A DNA stretch of 64,000 nt from Dendrolimus kikuchii (Eukaryota; Arthropoda; Insecta; Lepidoptera; Lasiocampidae), in contig CM034394.1 in the NCBI GenBank assembly GCA_019925095.2, positions 22,058,272-22,122,271 of the forward strand, in the 5' to 3' direction. A program made the position numbers and the translations under genes. The notes below the pieces were generated by a model. That model was not told where the DNA came from. It ran no database searches and saw only the letters and a list, made by a program, of their open reading frames with translations. Positions 1 to 10,294 of the stretch are shown here, in pieces. Positions within the stretch are counted from its first letter, which is position 1, and each line of letters begins with the position of its first letter.

Positions 1-990
1 AGGCCAAAGAAGTTCTGTATGAGCAAGTGTCCTCTGCTCCCGCAAAAGAATGACAAATGAGCGTTACACATTGTCTTGTGACCTCCGGTTACCATGAGCA
101 TGCGGCTACTGCTAGTGTCGGCTAGGGCTGTCGATGAAATGCTTTTCTGTTATTGCGATGAGATCGTACCGGTATTCCGCATGCGCTCATCTCGCCTTTT
201 GTCGTAAGGTATTATACGGTGTCCATCCCGCGATAAGTGACTTGCACACTGTGCTCGGGCTTGTCCATTCGGTTATAAACGAGGCCTGTAGGTCATCGCC
301 TGCCAGGGTTCATGAAATGCAATTGTCAGGGGAAATCCGATTGAGAACCATAAGCCGCGACAAGTACAGAAGCTTGGGGGGATAATTCGCGACCCGTGTA
401 TGGGATTCGACAGGTCGGGGTGGCACTAGCATGCCCAGGCAGAACTGGTGCCGTTTTATTGCCACTCGCCAGTTAGGGATACCCACTAAAACCCCTGGGT
501 GTACCGTCCTGCGCCTTATGCTTGGGCTACGGGAAAGCGGCAAACGGTCCTAACTCCGCGATGCTCTGGCAGCTCTCATCCACTACCGGGGGACTACTTT
601 TGTCCCCGGGCATCTTCCATATCTAATCCGAGGCGTGAGGCGGTTTGTAAGGTGCCCCAAGAGAGGAGAGGTGAGTGCGCGTGGAATACTCGCCCTCTCA
701 TATCGACGGTATGTGCAGGTGAGTGAGAACCCCTATACCTCAAGGAACCCCACCGACGCCGCCCGCTTACGATGGCCGAAGGTCAAATCCCGCCCTCCTG
801 CACCGGCGGGTCTTGCTGTGACGGAAGCGAACAAAGACGTCCGCTCATGCTTCTGCTCCGCCTTCTCCTTCGCAAGCATGACGCGCTCGCAGAAAGAGGA
901 GACGGCGTCCCATCCGGGTTTGCTCCCGACAATGGTGCAAACCACAGACGGGAAGCAAAAAAACAAAAAAGAAACCCACCTCAAGAGTAA
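1..990 (-). mobile_element. R1/Jockey-like LINE 3' end (C-terminus of pol plus 3' UTR)
   Basis: This stretch is much more GC-rich than its surroundings. On the minus strand an open frame (984 down to 733) reads TIVGSKPGWDAVSSFCERVM then LAKEKAEQ. I recognise this type of sequence from the extreme C-terminus of lepidopteran R1/Jockey-group LINE pol proteins, where a G-x-W-x-AV-x-FCE-x-VM block precedes an arginine/lysine-rich end. The remaining 730 bp toward position 1 would be the 3' UTR. The window starts inside the element, so its tail is not seen. The upstream reverse transcriptase is absent: beyond 990 the sequence turns AT-rich. It is a 5'-truncated, non-mobile copy. Clade assignment is from memory of motif style. 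Confidence 0.55.
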
Positions 991-1017
991 CTAAAACACA
1001 AAAATTAAACATTTTCT

Positions 1018-1112
1018 ACAATATCTTGAAGTCAGTGGGAAGTACAACATAAGAATGATTATATTTTACATGTGCTTTTATTTTTTACTTGGCACTAACT
1101 TCAAGATATTTT
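1018..1112. repeat. Small foldback related to the 63-kb foldback repeat
   Basis: The arm CAATATCTTGAAGTCAGTG near 1018 is answered by an inverted copy ending ACTTCAAGATATT near 1112. The same core (ACATCTTGAAGTCGGTGC) occurs in the larger foldback at 63044-63306, so this looks like a short relic of that family. Confidence 0.45.
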
Positions 1113-1527
1113 TTTTTACTTTTAAGTTATGTTTGTGTATCTAATAAGAATGAAGTTTAACATAGTGTACAGGAACAATTTGGTATCGCAAACAACTGCT
1201 GTAGTATAATACTGTGTTGCAGTTGTTAACGCCCACTTCCAGACAACTCGTTTGTTATCCAATTTAAAAATAAGAAAAAAGAAATTAAAAGTCTTGAGAC
1301 TTGACTGAATCCAACGCAAAAAATCATCAAATCGCTTTAGAAACAAAAAAGTTATAGCTGAACATACATTAAAAAAAAATTGACAAGACATATTGAGAAC
1401 CTCCACTTTTTTCAAGTCCGTTACAAAAATATATAAAACATGCTGAGTTGACATCACATGCCAATAGTATTGCAATAAGGAACGCGCTGTAGAAAAGAAA
1501 ATAGTAAGAAATGGAAACCTAAAATAT

Positions 1528-2213
1528 TGTTACGAGTATCAGGACTCGAATTAAAAAATGTGTTGGAATTACTATAGAATTTATTAGAACTATACAAACA
1601 CGTATAACACAGGTACAAATATAACTGAATACAAACAGTTCAAACGTAATGCGCGATTCAATAACACGCGCAAAGTCCGTCACTATATAGATTACCTAAT
1701 GTACACACGTCTTGTCTCGCTACTGATTTCATTTTTTTTATTGCAGGAATTCAGCAGACAGGCAGACGGCCCACTTAGTGGAAAGCGGTTACCATCGCCT
1801 ATGGACATTTGCAACACCAAAGGTGCTACAAATGCGCTGCTGCTCTCTTAAAGGAGACTGGAACCTGGTCACTAATGCCGGAACACAACACAAGGTTGTT
1901 ATGGCGGCATACTCTAGACCAGGGGTGGTCGCCATCCAGTCGAGCAAATACTCTACCACCTGGCTGTGGGTTGTTTAGTCGCCTCTTACGACAGGCCGCC
2001 GGGCCGCAGGAAATTGTATTCTTTCTCCGTTCCTGCACGGATAAAATCGCTTGACTGCCGATCTCTCCATTGGGCCATTGCTTTATACTGCACCGATACA
2101 ATATGGCTGTCCGCTCGTGTACATCGAATTTCTTAGAATCAATTTGAAACACCTGTCTAATGACTGTCATAAAATATTACAATAATACACAATAGGCTGT
2201 TTTTCTAATCACA
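1528..2213 (-). mobile_element. Solo LTR (family L1), copy 1, split by a Rep-A insertion
   Basis: The plus strand reads TGTTACGAG at 1528 and ends CTAATCACA at 2213, so on the minus strand the unit begins TGTGATTAG and ends CTCGTAACA, the TG...CA form of an LTR. The minus strand carries CTAATAAATTCTATAG, a plausible polyadenylation signal, at about 1575-1590. Related copies lie at 19642, 21390 and 35055. No internal retrotransposon sequence flanks it, so it is a solo LTR or a truncated one. Flanking pentamers AATAT and AATTT could be a decayed duplication. Rep-A interrupts it at about 1732-2046. Confidence 0.6.
1732..2046 (-). mobile_element. Rep-A SINE-like element, full-length copy
   Basis: Rep-A runs, on its own strand, from TCCGTGCAGGAACGG through GTCGTAAGAGGCGAC and CAGGTGGTAGGGC to a 3' end GAACTCCTGCAATAAAAA. 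This copy is on the minus strand, so the A-tail appears as a T run at 1732-1740 and the 5' end GCACGGAT at about 2042. The variable T run at one end and the fixed other end in about 20 copies show a retroposed element of about 310 bp. It has no clear Pol III promoter: GGTTCCAGTCTCC is a near match to a B box, with no convincing A box. It lies inside a solo LTR. Confidence 0.75.
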
Positions 2214-3357
2214 AATTTTAAACACAAAGTATACAAAAGAAGTCCAAATGCGGAAAGGTAAAAAAGTGTGTGTTTTATGGTAGGCACGCGTGCGTCCACT
2301 TTTGTCGTCGTGTAACAATATTTAAAAAGCAAGTTAACAGTCCAAACCCTGAGAGTTGCTACAATCAAAATGTCATGTCACACAATCCAGTATACAAAGT
2401 TGTACGAGTGTATGTACAGTTTAATAATACACCAACAACCAGTGTTTAATCAAAACACTACATTCTGTACATGATAAAATCATCACAAAGTCGTGCGATG
2501 TATGCAAATTAGTTCGTGAAAGTTTCACCCATGCTCCACCGAGACTGGACGAGCCAGTGAATTCGTCTGTAGTTTACGAAAGTCCGTGGGGACGAGTTTC
2601 AAATAACGCTGCGACTCGAATGGCTAGTTTTTAAAGAGGGCGTTTATTCAACTAAGAGACTCCATTAATATGGCTCTTCTATTTTCTTTTGCGTTTAAAG
2701 TTTTATCCGTGTCTGTAAAGGACACCGGAGATATTGCGGTCGCTTATAACTGGTGCTATTTATGATGTATGGGACAACAAAATAATGGACGAATCAAAAG
2801 GAAGTTACCTAAAAACTGCTTAAAATAAAATTATCGGATGCAACGTAATGTTACATGAAATGGAAAATAAATATTAAAATTTAAAATACATGTAGGAATC
2901 GTATTTATTATTATAAAGTAGCCATATGATGAAAGTAGTCAATAAATAAATAGAGTATTCATTGATTTAGTAATCGGAAGTCATATAAACGGTTGTCATT
3001 GTCATGTCATGTCACAAACGGATTCAAACCCAAAGCATCAGAATGAGAAGCAGTTAGATAAATATTTAAACAATTAAGTTGACAGAACATACACATAAGA
3101 CGAGCAAAAATTCGCAAAAATGGTGTGAGACGATGTTACTATAAAATATGGTCTCACAAAGGATTGTGTAACTAAAGGGATTTTATATAGTATTACATAA
3201 TATTAAAGAAATGGTTAAACTTTAGATTAGTGCACACCTAATTTTAAGTAGTGGGGAGGTGGAGGAGGCAAGGGTGAGGAGTACTTCTCCCTTCCGACCC
3301 CCATGTCTAAGAGACATGTAGTTCTTGAGATGCTATTTTTTTATTCGTTCGTTTTGT
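2214..3357. other. No gene seen
   Basis: AT-rich single-copy-looking DNA. The longest frames are short (63 codons) and low in complexity. The segment 2520-2650 is somewhat less AT-rich but has no open frame or repeat match in the window. Confidence 0.6.
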
Positions 3358-3569
3358 TATATTGCGACGATGGTGATCAGTCGTCTATTCTGACACACGC
3401 CGGCTGCTGCCGCGGCACGCTCGCTTGACTCGTTTCACGTCTAACCGAATCTAAATCAGCGTTCTAGTCACCGGTCGCGACTTTCGACTAAAGCCCACAA
3501 GCCAAGCAAGCGTGCCATGGAAGCGGACAACGAGTGTCAAAACTGATTTGTAACCATCGTCGCGATATA
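3358..3569. mobile_element. Palindromic MITE-like element, 212 bp
   Basis: The ends are inverted repeats: TATATTGCGACGATGGT at 3358-3374 and, on the other strand, TATATCGCGACGATGGT from 3569 to 3553 (16 of 17 match). Inverted similarity continues inward, with ATCAGT and TGACAC blocks, then GGCACGCTCGCTTGACTCGT against GGCACGCTTGCTTGGCTTGT near the centre. Almost the whole element can fold back on itself. The ends begin with TA, which would fit a TA target as used by Tc1/mariner elements, though the exact boundary is uncertain. No coding capacity. Confidence 0.6.
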
Positions 3570-4072
3570 TAAGCACAAAAAAAACTATTTTCGTATTTCA
3601 TAATTAATAAACTATTTCAAAACATATTTACTATACTCAAAAACAGTGTTAGTGTTTATATACTTATATTAAGAATAAATGTATTCCTAAACACAAAGCT
3701 CACTTTGTTATCACCAAAAGTGCTATGACTTTGTTTATCGAAGATATTGTTGTATTTTCCATTATTCATTCAAAATTTGTTTGTGAACCCTAAAAACTTG
3801 TTTCCCAACCCAAATAACAGGTCTAGTGGCTATATATAAGGCGTATGGTACACCTAAACTCAAATTACCCTTAATCTCATGCCAGTCTGTGTCAAAGCAC
3901 AGCCAAAGAAATTCTTTAAGTAAGCTAGATTAATGTAACATAGTTTTAGGTGTCCTAATCTCTCTAATGAAACTAATTGTACGCTTCTCTAATTGCCGTT
4001 TTTAGAGCAGAAACAAATTACTTTAGAAATTATTTCTTAAGATATATTTATTACAATATTAACATCAGTAAA
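3570..4072. other. No gene seen
   Basis: AT-rich, no frame above 60 codons and no internal repeat that I could match elsewhere in the window. Confidence 0.6.
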
Positions 4073-4074
4073 TT

Positions 4075-4335
4075 ATTCATAACATTGTAGAGTAAGCGTT
4101 GTAACAGAGAGGAAAAGGACTAAGGTAATTTGGGAATGTAATGAAGAGGGATGGATGTCACGTGACAAAAAAATGTTAAAGTGAAAAATTGTTAGATACA
4201 ATGATAAAAGTAGACTAAAAAGAGACGGATGGATTGTATGAAGGGTTACATGATGATTTGTGGTGTAACAGACACGTATGCCAGCGTAGAGGAGCATGGA
4301 GAAAAAGATATACTGTATCGACCCCAAATAATTGG
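4075..4335 (+). pseudogene. Degenerate RTE-like LINE pol C-terminus
   Basis: Several blocks match the plus-strand complement of the 47.1-48.1 kb LINE relic: TCACGTGACAAAAAAATGTT then AAAGTG, followed by a stretch ending ATACTGTATCGACCCCAAAT then AATTGGGAGGAAG. The frames are broken by stops in every phase. It is an old 5'-truncated fragment of the same family. The family resembles RTE elements, whose C-terminus carries LRWxGHVxR and GRPxxx motifs; only GRKTKR-like remnants survive here. Confidence 0.45.
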
Positions 4336-4498
4336 GAGGAAGAGAGAATAAGAAGTGTCAAATTTTCGGATAAAGCGACCAAGTGCGTTTCATAGCACGC
4401 ACAATTAAGGTTCCGCAGAGTCATCATACGTGTGTTTGTCATTTGGTTGTGAAACCATAAAATCATCAAATCAAAAATACTCTATATTTCAAAAACGG

Positions 4499-4830
4499 TT
4501 TTTTTTTTTATTTTTTTTTTATTGCAGTAGCTCAGCAGATAGACAGACAGCCCACTTGATGGAAAGCGGTTACCATCGCCTATAGACATTTGCAACACCA
4601 AAGGTGCTACAAATGCGCTGCTGCTCTCTTAAGGGAGAATGGAACCTGGTCACTAATGCCGGAACACAACTCAAGGTTGTTATGGCGACACACTTTAGAC
4701 CAGGGGTGGTAGCCATCCAGTAGGGCAAATGCCCTACCACCTGGCTGTGGGTTGTTTAGTCGCCTCTTACGACAGGCCGCCCGGCCGCAGGAAAATTGTA
4801 TTCTTTCTCCGTTCCTGCACGGATACAAAT
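4499..4830 (-). mobile_element. Rep-A SINE-like element, full-length copy
   Basis: The T run at 4499-4520 is the A-tail of a minus-strand copy, and the 5' end GCACGGATA is at about 4829. Internal landmarks are complete, including GTCGTAAGAGGCGAC (inverted, about 4753-4775) and the GGTGGTAG...CTACCACC hairpin. Confidence 0.75.
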
Positions 4831-5525
4831 GGATCATCATCAAGCCAATTGCTGTTGGAAGTAATTATTATACCTTAATTTTTCTTTCAGTAACATTCTC
4901 TTTGCATATTGTTATAACAAGTACAATACAGTCTGAAGGTGCTAGAAAGGATTTCTACCACACCGCCTTTGAATGGACAGGTAACGTGATTTATTAATTA
5001 TTATTCATACATACAAATAGATGTTTTTAAAGAAACTCTATACGCGAGTCTGGCTTAATATTCAATTTTGAGATTAGACCTTGATTTCAGTGTTATTAAA
5101 TACTTGTTATTATATAATTGAGTTCGATATATATGCAAAATTGAAATCACATCCATCAAGTTTCGTTTTATTTTACGATACGGTAAAATTTACGTAGGTA
5201 AATCTCGAATTTTATAGATGTGAATGCATGAATAGTGAAGTCTGCATGTCTTCTTAATAACTGTTGGTGAGGTATCGATCGATATCTATAATATTATAAA
5301 ATTCTAAACTTTTGCCCCGGGATTACCCGCGGGAATTTCAAGTCAAGCATAGATGAAGTCAAGGGCATATCCTAGACATAAATAAAATTAAATGTTTGTT
5401 CTCAAATATGAAATCTGGATTTGTATTTTATTATTTTTAAGTAAATCATGTAACGGAATATAAATCACTAAAAGCTTTACTTGAAATGCTTGATCGCAAA
5501 AATAATACCTAGTTCAGTAATATTT
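4831..5525. other. No gene seen; Helitron-like scrap
   Basis: AT-rich DNA. The string ATCTATAATATTATAAAATT followed by CTAAAC at about 5285-5310 recurs at about 9108-9133, so a fragment of a dispersed repeat is present. No coding frame is supported. Confidence 0.5.
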
Positions 5526-5745
5526 TTTTTTTTAATCGGCAGACAAACATTGTATATCCCCAAATTAAGCAAGATACGCTTGTGTTATGGGTAATATACA
5601 ACGGACTACTCTGGGGCTGATCCCAGACACCCAGACCATAGTAAATAACGGAGAAAATACGTTTCCGAAATTTACTATACCAGGAATCGAACCCGGAACC
5701 TCTGCGTTGCAGTGAGGTACGCCGGCAAAGGCTTAAATATGCCTA
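5526..5745 (-). mobile_element. Rep-B tRNA-derived SINE, 5'-truncated copy
   Basis: Nearly the same sequence as the better copy at 19148-19410: CAGACAAACATTGTATATCC, CAGACACCCAGACCATAGTA and GGAATCGAACCCGGAACCTC. Read on the minus strand, the last block contains GGGTTCGATTCCTGG, a B-box match. The A-box end is missing because the copy stops at GGCAAAGGCTTA. The T run at 5523-5535 marks its 3' tail. Confidence 0.7.
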
Positions 5746-6110
5746 TGGCATGTAAGTAAATCTGTTTTTGTCGGGCTGTTAGCGTAAGTCGCTAATAATT
5801 ATGTTACCTTTATTTAAGTAAAAAATAACTACATATATAAACCAGGCCCGCGGTGCTTTATCACCCTTTTTAAATATAGAAAATTTATTTTTATATTATT
5901 AGTAATTGTATTTGATTGTTCAATCGATAATTTGTAGTTTTAGGCATAAATACCCACGTCACTAGAGTAGACCACGTGACAACTGTCGCACGGAGCATGC
6001 TAAAATATAAGTATAGGGCGTTAATACCATCGAGACATTGGAGGGTCTACTGAAGACTATCCAAGAGGCTTGGTACAAACTTGCTACTGATGCTCAAGTG
6101 ATTAGTGCCT
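5746..6110. other. No gene seen
   Basis: AT-rich spacer between a Rep-B copy and a Rep-X copy, without a coding frame or a recognised repeat. Confidence 0.55.
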
Positions 6111-6111
6111 A

Positions 6112-6440
6112 TTTTTTTCATTGCGAAAGTAAAGCAGAAAGGCTCACGGTCCACGTGAAGGAAAGCGGTTCCAGTCGCCTATTAACATTTTCCATACCGT
6201 AGGTGTTATACATAGCGTTGCTGAGCTCAAAGAAAATTGAGACGCATTTTTTGAAAAAACCCCACGTCGTAGCGCTGTGGGAAAATCTCAGTTAAGAGCC
6301 CATTTCAAATCTTCATACTGTGCAAGAGAAACGTTCTATAGAACAGTTGCGTATATAAGCGAACCGGCACAAGGAAGGAAGGACATACGGAATTTGGTTA
6401 GATTACATAAGAACTTATTCCTTCCCGTGATAATAACAAG
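6112..6440 (-). mobile_element. Rep-X SINE-like element, diverged copy
   Basis: The left part (T run, then AAAGCAGAAAGGCTCACGGT, GGAAAGCGGTTCCAGTCGCC) is the same 3' tail that Rep-A has. The right part is unrelated to Rep-A and instead matches 60712-60845: CCCCACGTCGTAGCGCTGTG against CCCCATGTCATAGCGCAAAG, and GTTCTATAGAACAGTTGCG against GTTCTAGAGAACTGTTGCG. The T-rich left end shows minus orientation. The chance frame at 6277-6462 lies mostly inside the repeat and is not taken as a gene. Confidence 0.55.
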
Positions 6441-6928
6441 CTCCGCGCCGTCGCTCAAATAATAATTACACCTAATAATCCATTGCATGCATCATCCAAC
6501 AGAATTAGATCAGTGAGGTTAGCTTAGGTCAATGCAATTAGATCTAATTTGTCGAAGGGTGGCTGCAATTAAGGGGCATGACCTGACTCCAGTCATGTTT
6601 CGCCTTGTAACGAATAAGCTCACGGAATTGTTCGTAAGATTTTAGATACGAAAGTGATTTTGAATATTGTTCGATTGTCTAACTTAAACGACAGTGACTT
6701 TGAAACTTGCTCGATTATTAAATTTTTTATTTGTGACTTGTGATGTTATTGTCTTAATAAAAGACTTTGATGTTGAATAGTATAATACATAGTTTGTAAG
6801 TTTACCTCACTTTGATATCTAATAATAGTGATGTGCATGTTTTAGTTGAATACGAATATGTCGAAATATCGAATAGTATAAATATTACACGTCTTCTATC
6901 TTCTAAATTAAACGCGTACATAATAATT
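6441..6928. other. No gene seen
   Basis: AT-rich; contains short direct echoes (TTTGAATATTGTTCGATTGT and TTTGAAACTTGCTCGATTAT about 55 bp apart near 6660 and 6715) but no gene. Confidence 0.5.
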
Positions 6929-7325
6929 CAAATTCAAAAGTTTTTATTCAAAATAAGTTCCACTGGAGAACACTTTTTGAAGGTCATACGTGTAAGTTAA
7001 AATTTAATTTTACTTCATATTCTATGTACACCGATTTGCAACGTGTTAATGCTGTTAAGAAGAAGAAGCGGCTAGAAACTCCCCAGCAACACGTCTAGCT
7101 AAATATTGTTTTTCTTTATATTTCATATTCTATTTATATCTCAAATTCTCTTTTTTTTATAAGTTTTGTACAGAAGTATGTTACAAATTTACTTTTTGAA
7201 GAATTAATGGAGTTGTAGCAAACAATGCATACTAAATAAGACCAAGACACAATAAAAGGAAAGAAAAATAATGTTATAGTTATAATAATGATATGACGTA
7301 CTAAAATGTTATGCTGCAATATGTC
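6929..7325. repeat. Dispersed repeat P, copy 1 (pair with 48940-49325)
   Basis: About 390 bp matches 48940-49325 in the same orientation with moderate divergence: AATTCAAATTCAAAAG at the left, CACTGGAGAACACTTTTTGA, CCCAGCAACACGTCTAGCTA, GAAGAATTAATGGAGT and CAATAAAAGGAAAGAA. The AATTCAAATTC-rich left end may be the tail of a LINE 3' UTR on the minus strand. No coding sequence is visible. Confidence 0.6.
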
Positions 7326-7633
7326 TGTCTCTAATATTATTGCTTGTATTAAAAATTCTAAGAACTAAAATAAAAGCAAGTAAATAATAATGATAAAATA
7401 ATAGAAAGCATTGGTTTAAATAATCAAGGCATAACTGAAAAAATTGAAATTTTCAGAAAAGCGATTTGAAAACTTCAGCTCAATCTTTCTATTACTATAA
7501 TAATTATATACGTATAATTTACAAAAAAAACCTAGTATATTGTAAAGAAGTTATAGGATCATTTTCTGTAGTGAGAATAAAAGTTTTGATTAGGTTAGAT
7601 TGTATTTTTAGATCAACGACAATATTTTTGAAA
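7326..7633. other. No gene seen
   Basis: AT-rich spacer. A 67-codon frame (7466-7669) runs into the tandem duplication and is low in complexity. Confidence 0.5.
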
Positions 7634-7899
7634 TTATACCCTATTCATCTAAACAAGAGAATAGATTAAAATTAAGTTTTTAAACACCCTCATACATTAT
7701 TTTAATACATGTTTTTTCGTTTTTTTCCTAGAAGGTTCTATAAAACTTACTAGTGTTGAAAACTTAAGAAAATATTATACCCTATTCATCTAAACAAGAG
7801 AATAGATTAAAAATAAGTTTTTAAACACCCTCATATATTATTTTAAAACATGTTTTTTCGTTTTTTTCCTAGAAGGTTCTATAAAACTTACTAGTGTTG
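7634..7899. repeat. Tandem duplication, 141-bp unit, almost two copies
   Basis: The block starting TTATACCCTATTCATC at 7634 recurs at 7775, and the shared block ends CTAGTGTTG at 7758 and 7899. The offset is 141 bp at both ends. The copies differ at a handful of positions (for example CATACATTA against CATATATTA). The first copy has an extra GAAAACTTAAGAAAATA after the shared block. Confidence 0.9.
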
Positions 7900-8281
7900 T
7901 TTCACAGTGAAAACTGGTGTAAATCAATTTTATAGAGCAGTTTGCAGAAAGGTAAGTGAAATTTATTTGAAAGTTTATTTGATACAACGATACTATTATT
8001 CTTTTCTTGGCGTGTAATATCGCTTAGCGTCGCTTTGATGTATGGTCGTTGGGACAGTAATTGATACATTTTAGTCATGTAATTATTTTAGCATTGAAAA
8101 AGGCTTTATAAAGACATGAGTAGCGTAGCCATGATAGTTCTTTCAAATCATCCAAGTAACTTGTAACCAAAAGATTTGAAAGAAAGTGATTATGACTTCG
8201 AGGGTTTGCCATATCCTCGTGACGTTCTCGCTAGAATATATTGGTGAAACAAGAATATGAAACAGGTTCTCGCTAAGTTCT

Positions 8282-8333
8282 AGCAACATTTTAGTGACCG
8301 TTATGTAACTCTAACGGTCACTAAAATGTTGCT
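8282..8333. repeat. Perfect 22-bp inverted repeat (hairpin 1)
   Basis: Left arm 8282-8303 begins AGCAACATTTTAGTGACC; the right arm 8312-8333 is its exact reverse complement. The loop is 8 nt (8304-8311). Further out, GTTCTAG and CTAGAAC extend the pairing after a 7-nt bulge on the right. Confidence 0.9.
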
Positions 8334-8352
8334 AATACTAGAACAAAATTTA

Positions 8353-8424
8353 AACTTGAAGTTTTACGGGCAGATTGTTAATGTACTTGTCCAATTTAAA
8401 AACCTGCCCGTAAAACTTCAAGTT
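8353..8424. repeat. Perfect 21-bp inverted repeat (hairpin 2)
   Basis: Left arm 8353-8373 begins AACTTGAAGTTTTACGGG and the right arm 8404-8424 is its exact reverse complement, with a 30-nt loop between. It starts only 19 bp after hairpin 1. Confidence 0.9.
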
Positions 8425-8440
8425 AAAATCTTGTTGCGAT

Positions 8441-8600
8441 TCATTTTGTCACTTGTCAGTTGAAGTGTTTCCACTTGTCCGTTGCGATTCGTTTTTCCAC
8501 TTGCCCGTTGCTATTCATTTTGCCACTTATCCGTTGCCATTCGTTTTTCAACTTGTCAGTTGCCATTTGTTTTTCCACTTTTCCACTTGTCCGTTGAAGT
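8441..8600. repeat. Tandem array, about 26-bp unit
   Basis: Successive units read CCACTTGTCCGTTGCGATTC, CCACTTGCCCGTTGCTATTC, CCACTTATCCGTTGCCATTC and CAACTTGTCAGTTGCCATTT, each followed by GTTTTT or ATTTTG. This gives five or six imperfect 26-bp units. The minus-strand frame across it (8456-8689) is a translation of the repeat and is not taken as a gene. Confidence 0.8.
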
Positions 8601-8639
8601 TTCACTTCTAATATGTGTCCCAGAACACGACATATCTTT

Positions 8640-9190
8640 TGCGCGCAACTTATATAAACTTTGTCTTGTTCTTTAGAAAGAAATACCAAGCATGTATTCT
8701 TTGCTTACTGTCCCAGATATTGTTTCATCTATGTTTGTTTATTACTAAATAGTGTTACTAATATCTATAACATCAGCTATATCCAAGTTACTGGACGTTA
8801 TTTTTACACTTCGCACATGTACTAATATAACTGATATAAAATCCGCTGGTGAAATGAGGCGGACACAGTTGTTCCACCAACTGCCAGGTGCAAAGTTCTT
8901 CAGCAAACTTAATAAGTGCTAAAATTATGTACATAACTATTACTCGTGTGTTGTTGTTTTTGCTGTGTATATTTGAAATGATATAAGGACCTTTTTTAAT
9001 AGTAATTTAACAATTGCGAAGCATGGGGTGGCTATAATTGGGAAGTTGGAGGTCACCAGGCCAAGTTGGCCCAATCTTTATGTCATATCGGCAATATACG
9101 CAAACATCTATAATATTATAAAATTCTAAACATGCCGTGTCTATACATTGAAGCCATTTAAAAAAAAAACAACTGGTATAGACTTTATAA
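8640..9190. other. No gene seen
   Basis: AT-rich. Frames on the minus strand around 9007-9204 are short and match nothing recognisable. Confidence 0.5.
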
Positions 9191-9194
9191 ACGT

Positions 9195-9550
9195 TGCATA
9201 ACACGATGCAATTTTTTTAAGATTTCGTGTCTGTTTGTTGGTTTGTCTGTTTGTTCGGGATTCATGTAAAAACTACTAGGCTGATTTCGTTGTGGTTTTT
9301 GCTGATGGACAGCAAATTCTTAGACTTAAATTCTGCGCTACTTTTTATCCTGAGAATGATTTGAAATTACTGGATTGAATTTGATATTATCGATAGCAAA
9401 TTTTATGTATTAAAATGTGTGATACTCTTTTCCCGCGAATCTCACGGGAATTTTCCCGGGAGCGGTTTGTAGGTTAGCTTATTCCAACACAGTTTTCAGT
9501 AAACCGATAGCTTAGGTTATTTTTGAAATGCTGCGATACTTTATGTCACG
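9195..9550. repeat. Helitron-like dispersed repeat fragment
   Basis: CGTGTCTGTTTGTTGGTTTG followed by an AAAACTACTAGGCTGATTTC block and TTTTTGCTGATGGACAGCAAATTC closely resembles 52010-52130 (GTTTCTCTGTTTGTTCGGCA, TTTTTGCTGATCGATAGTAAATTC). Such sequences with a 'tactaggctgatttc' core are typical of the abundant CTAGT-ended Helitron-like repeats of moths and butterflies. Ends are not defined. Confidence 0.4.
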
Positions 9551-9735
9551 GGAATGGAGGGAATAAAAATTATTGAGTAGAATTAATAGAGATATTCCTT
9601 CTCTTACTTCCGTTATTGCGATATGTGCATGTATTCATATATTATGCGACGCCTATTATAGTTCTTTATTGTATACCATTAAAGATACCTTACTAACTAG
9701 TACTATTCTAATTGGGACGTCTTATCGACAAAAAT

Positions 9736-9927
9736 CTTTTTTTTTATTGCAGAAGATCAGCAGACAGGCAGACGGCCCACTTGACGGAAAGCGGTTACCA
9801 TCGCCTATGGACATTTGCAACAGCAAATTTGCTACAAACGTGCTGCTGCTCTCTTAAGGGAAACTGGAACCTGGTCACTAATGCCGGAACACAACTCAAG
9901 GTTGTTATGTAATGCCCTACCACCTGG
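9736..9927 (-). mobile_element. Rep-A copy, 5'-truncated with internal deletion
   Basis: The T run at 9736-9745 is the tail. The sequence is normal to CAAGGTTGTTATG (9909), then lacks about 60 bp and resumes AATGCCCTACCACCTGG, ending at 9927. The end falls at the same CCAGGTGG point where the copies at 41088 and 44051 also begin. Confidence 0.7.
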
Positions 9928-10294
9928 CAAAGCTTATCTCTTCCAGACAACCCGTAGTGTACATAATTATTGTACGATTACTTACTATAATACTACATAC
10001 TATAATACTACTATATACTATAATAATGGTACCGCCATGTAACCTTCTTTCGGCCTATACGATCTTCTTTCTACAATATTTAAATTCTTCATTTAAATCT
10101 AGGGGCGTGTTCCCTTTTTCGCACGCATTTCAGTCATTCATTTGTCATGTCATCAATAAAATTAAATAAAATACGCTCCGCACATTGTAAATATATAAAA
10201 TAACATACATAACATAATATAAAATATATCTTGCCGCTTTAATTCATATAATACAACAACAATTCATCGCATCGCTGTAAATAAATTAAATAAA

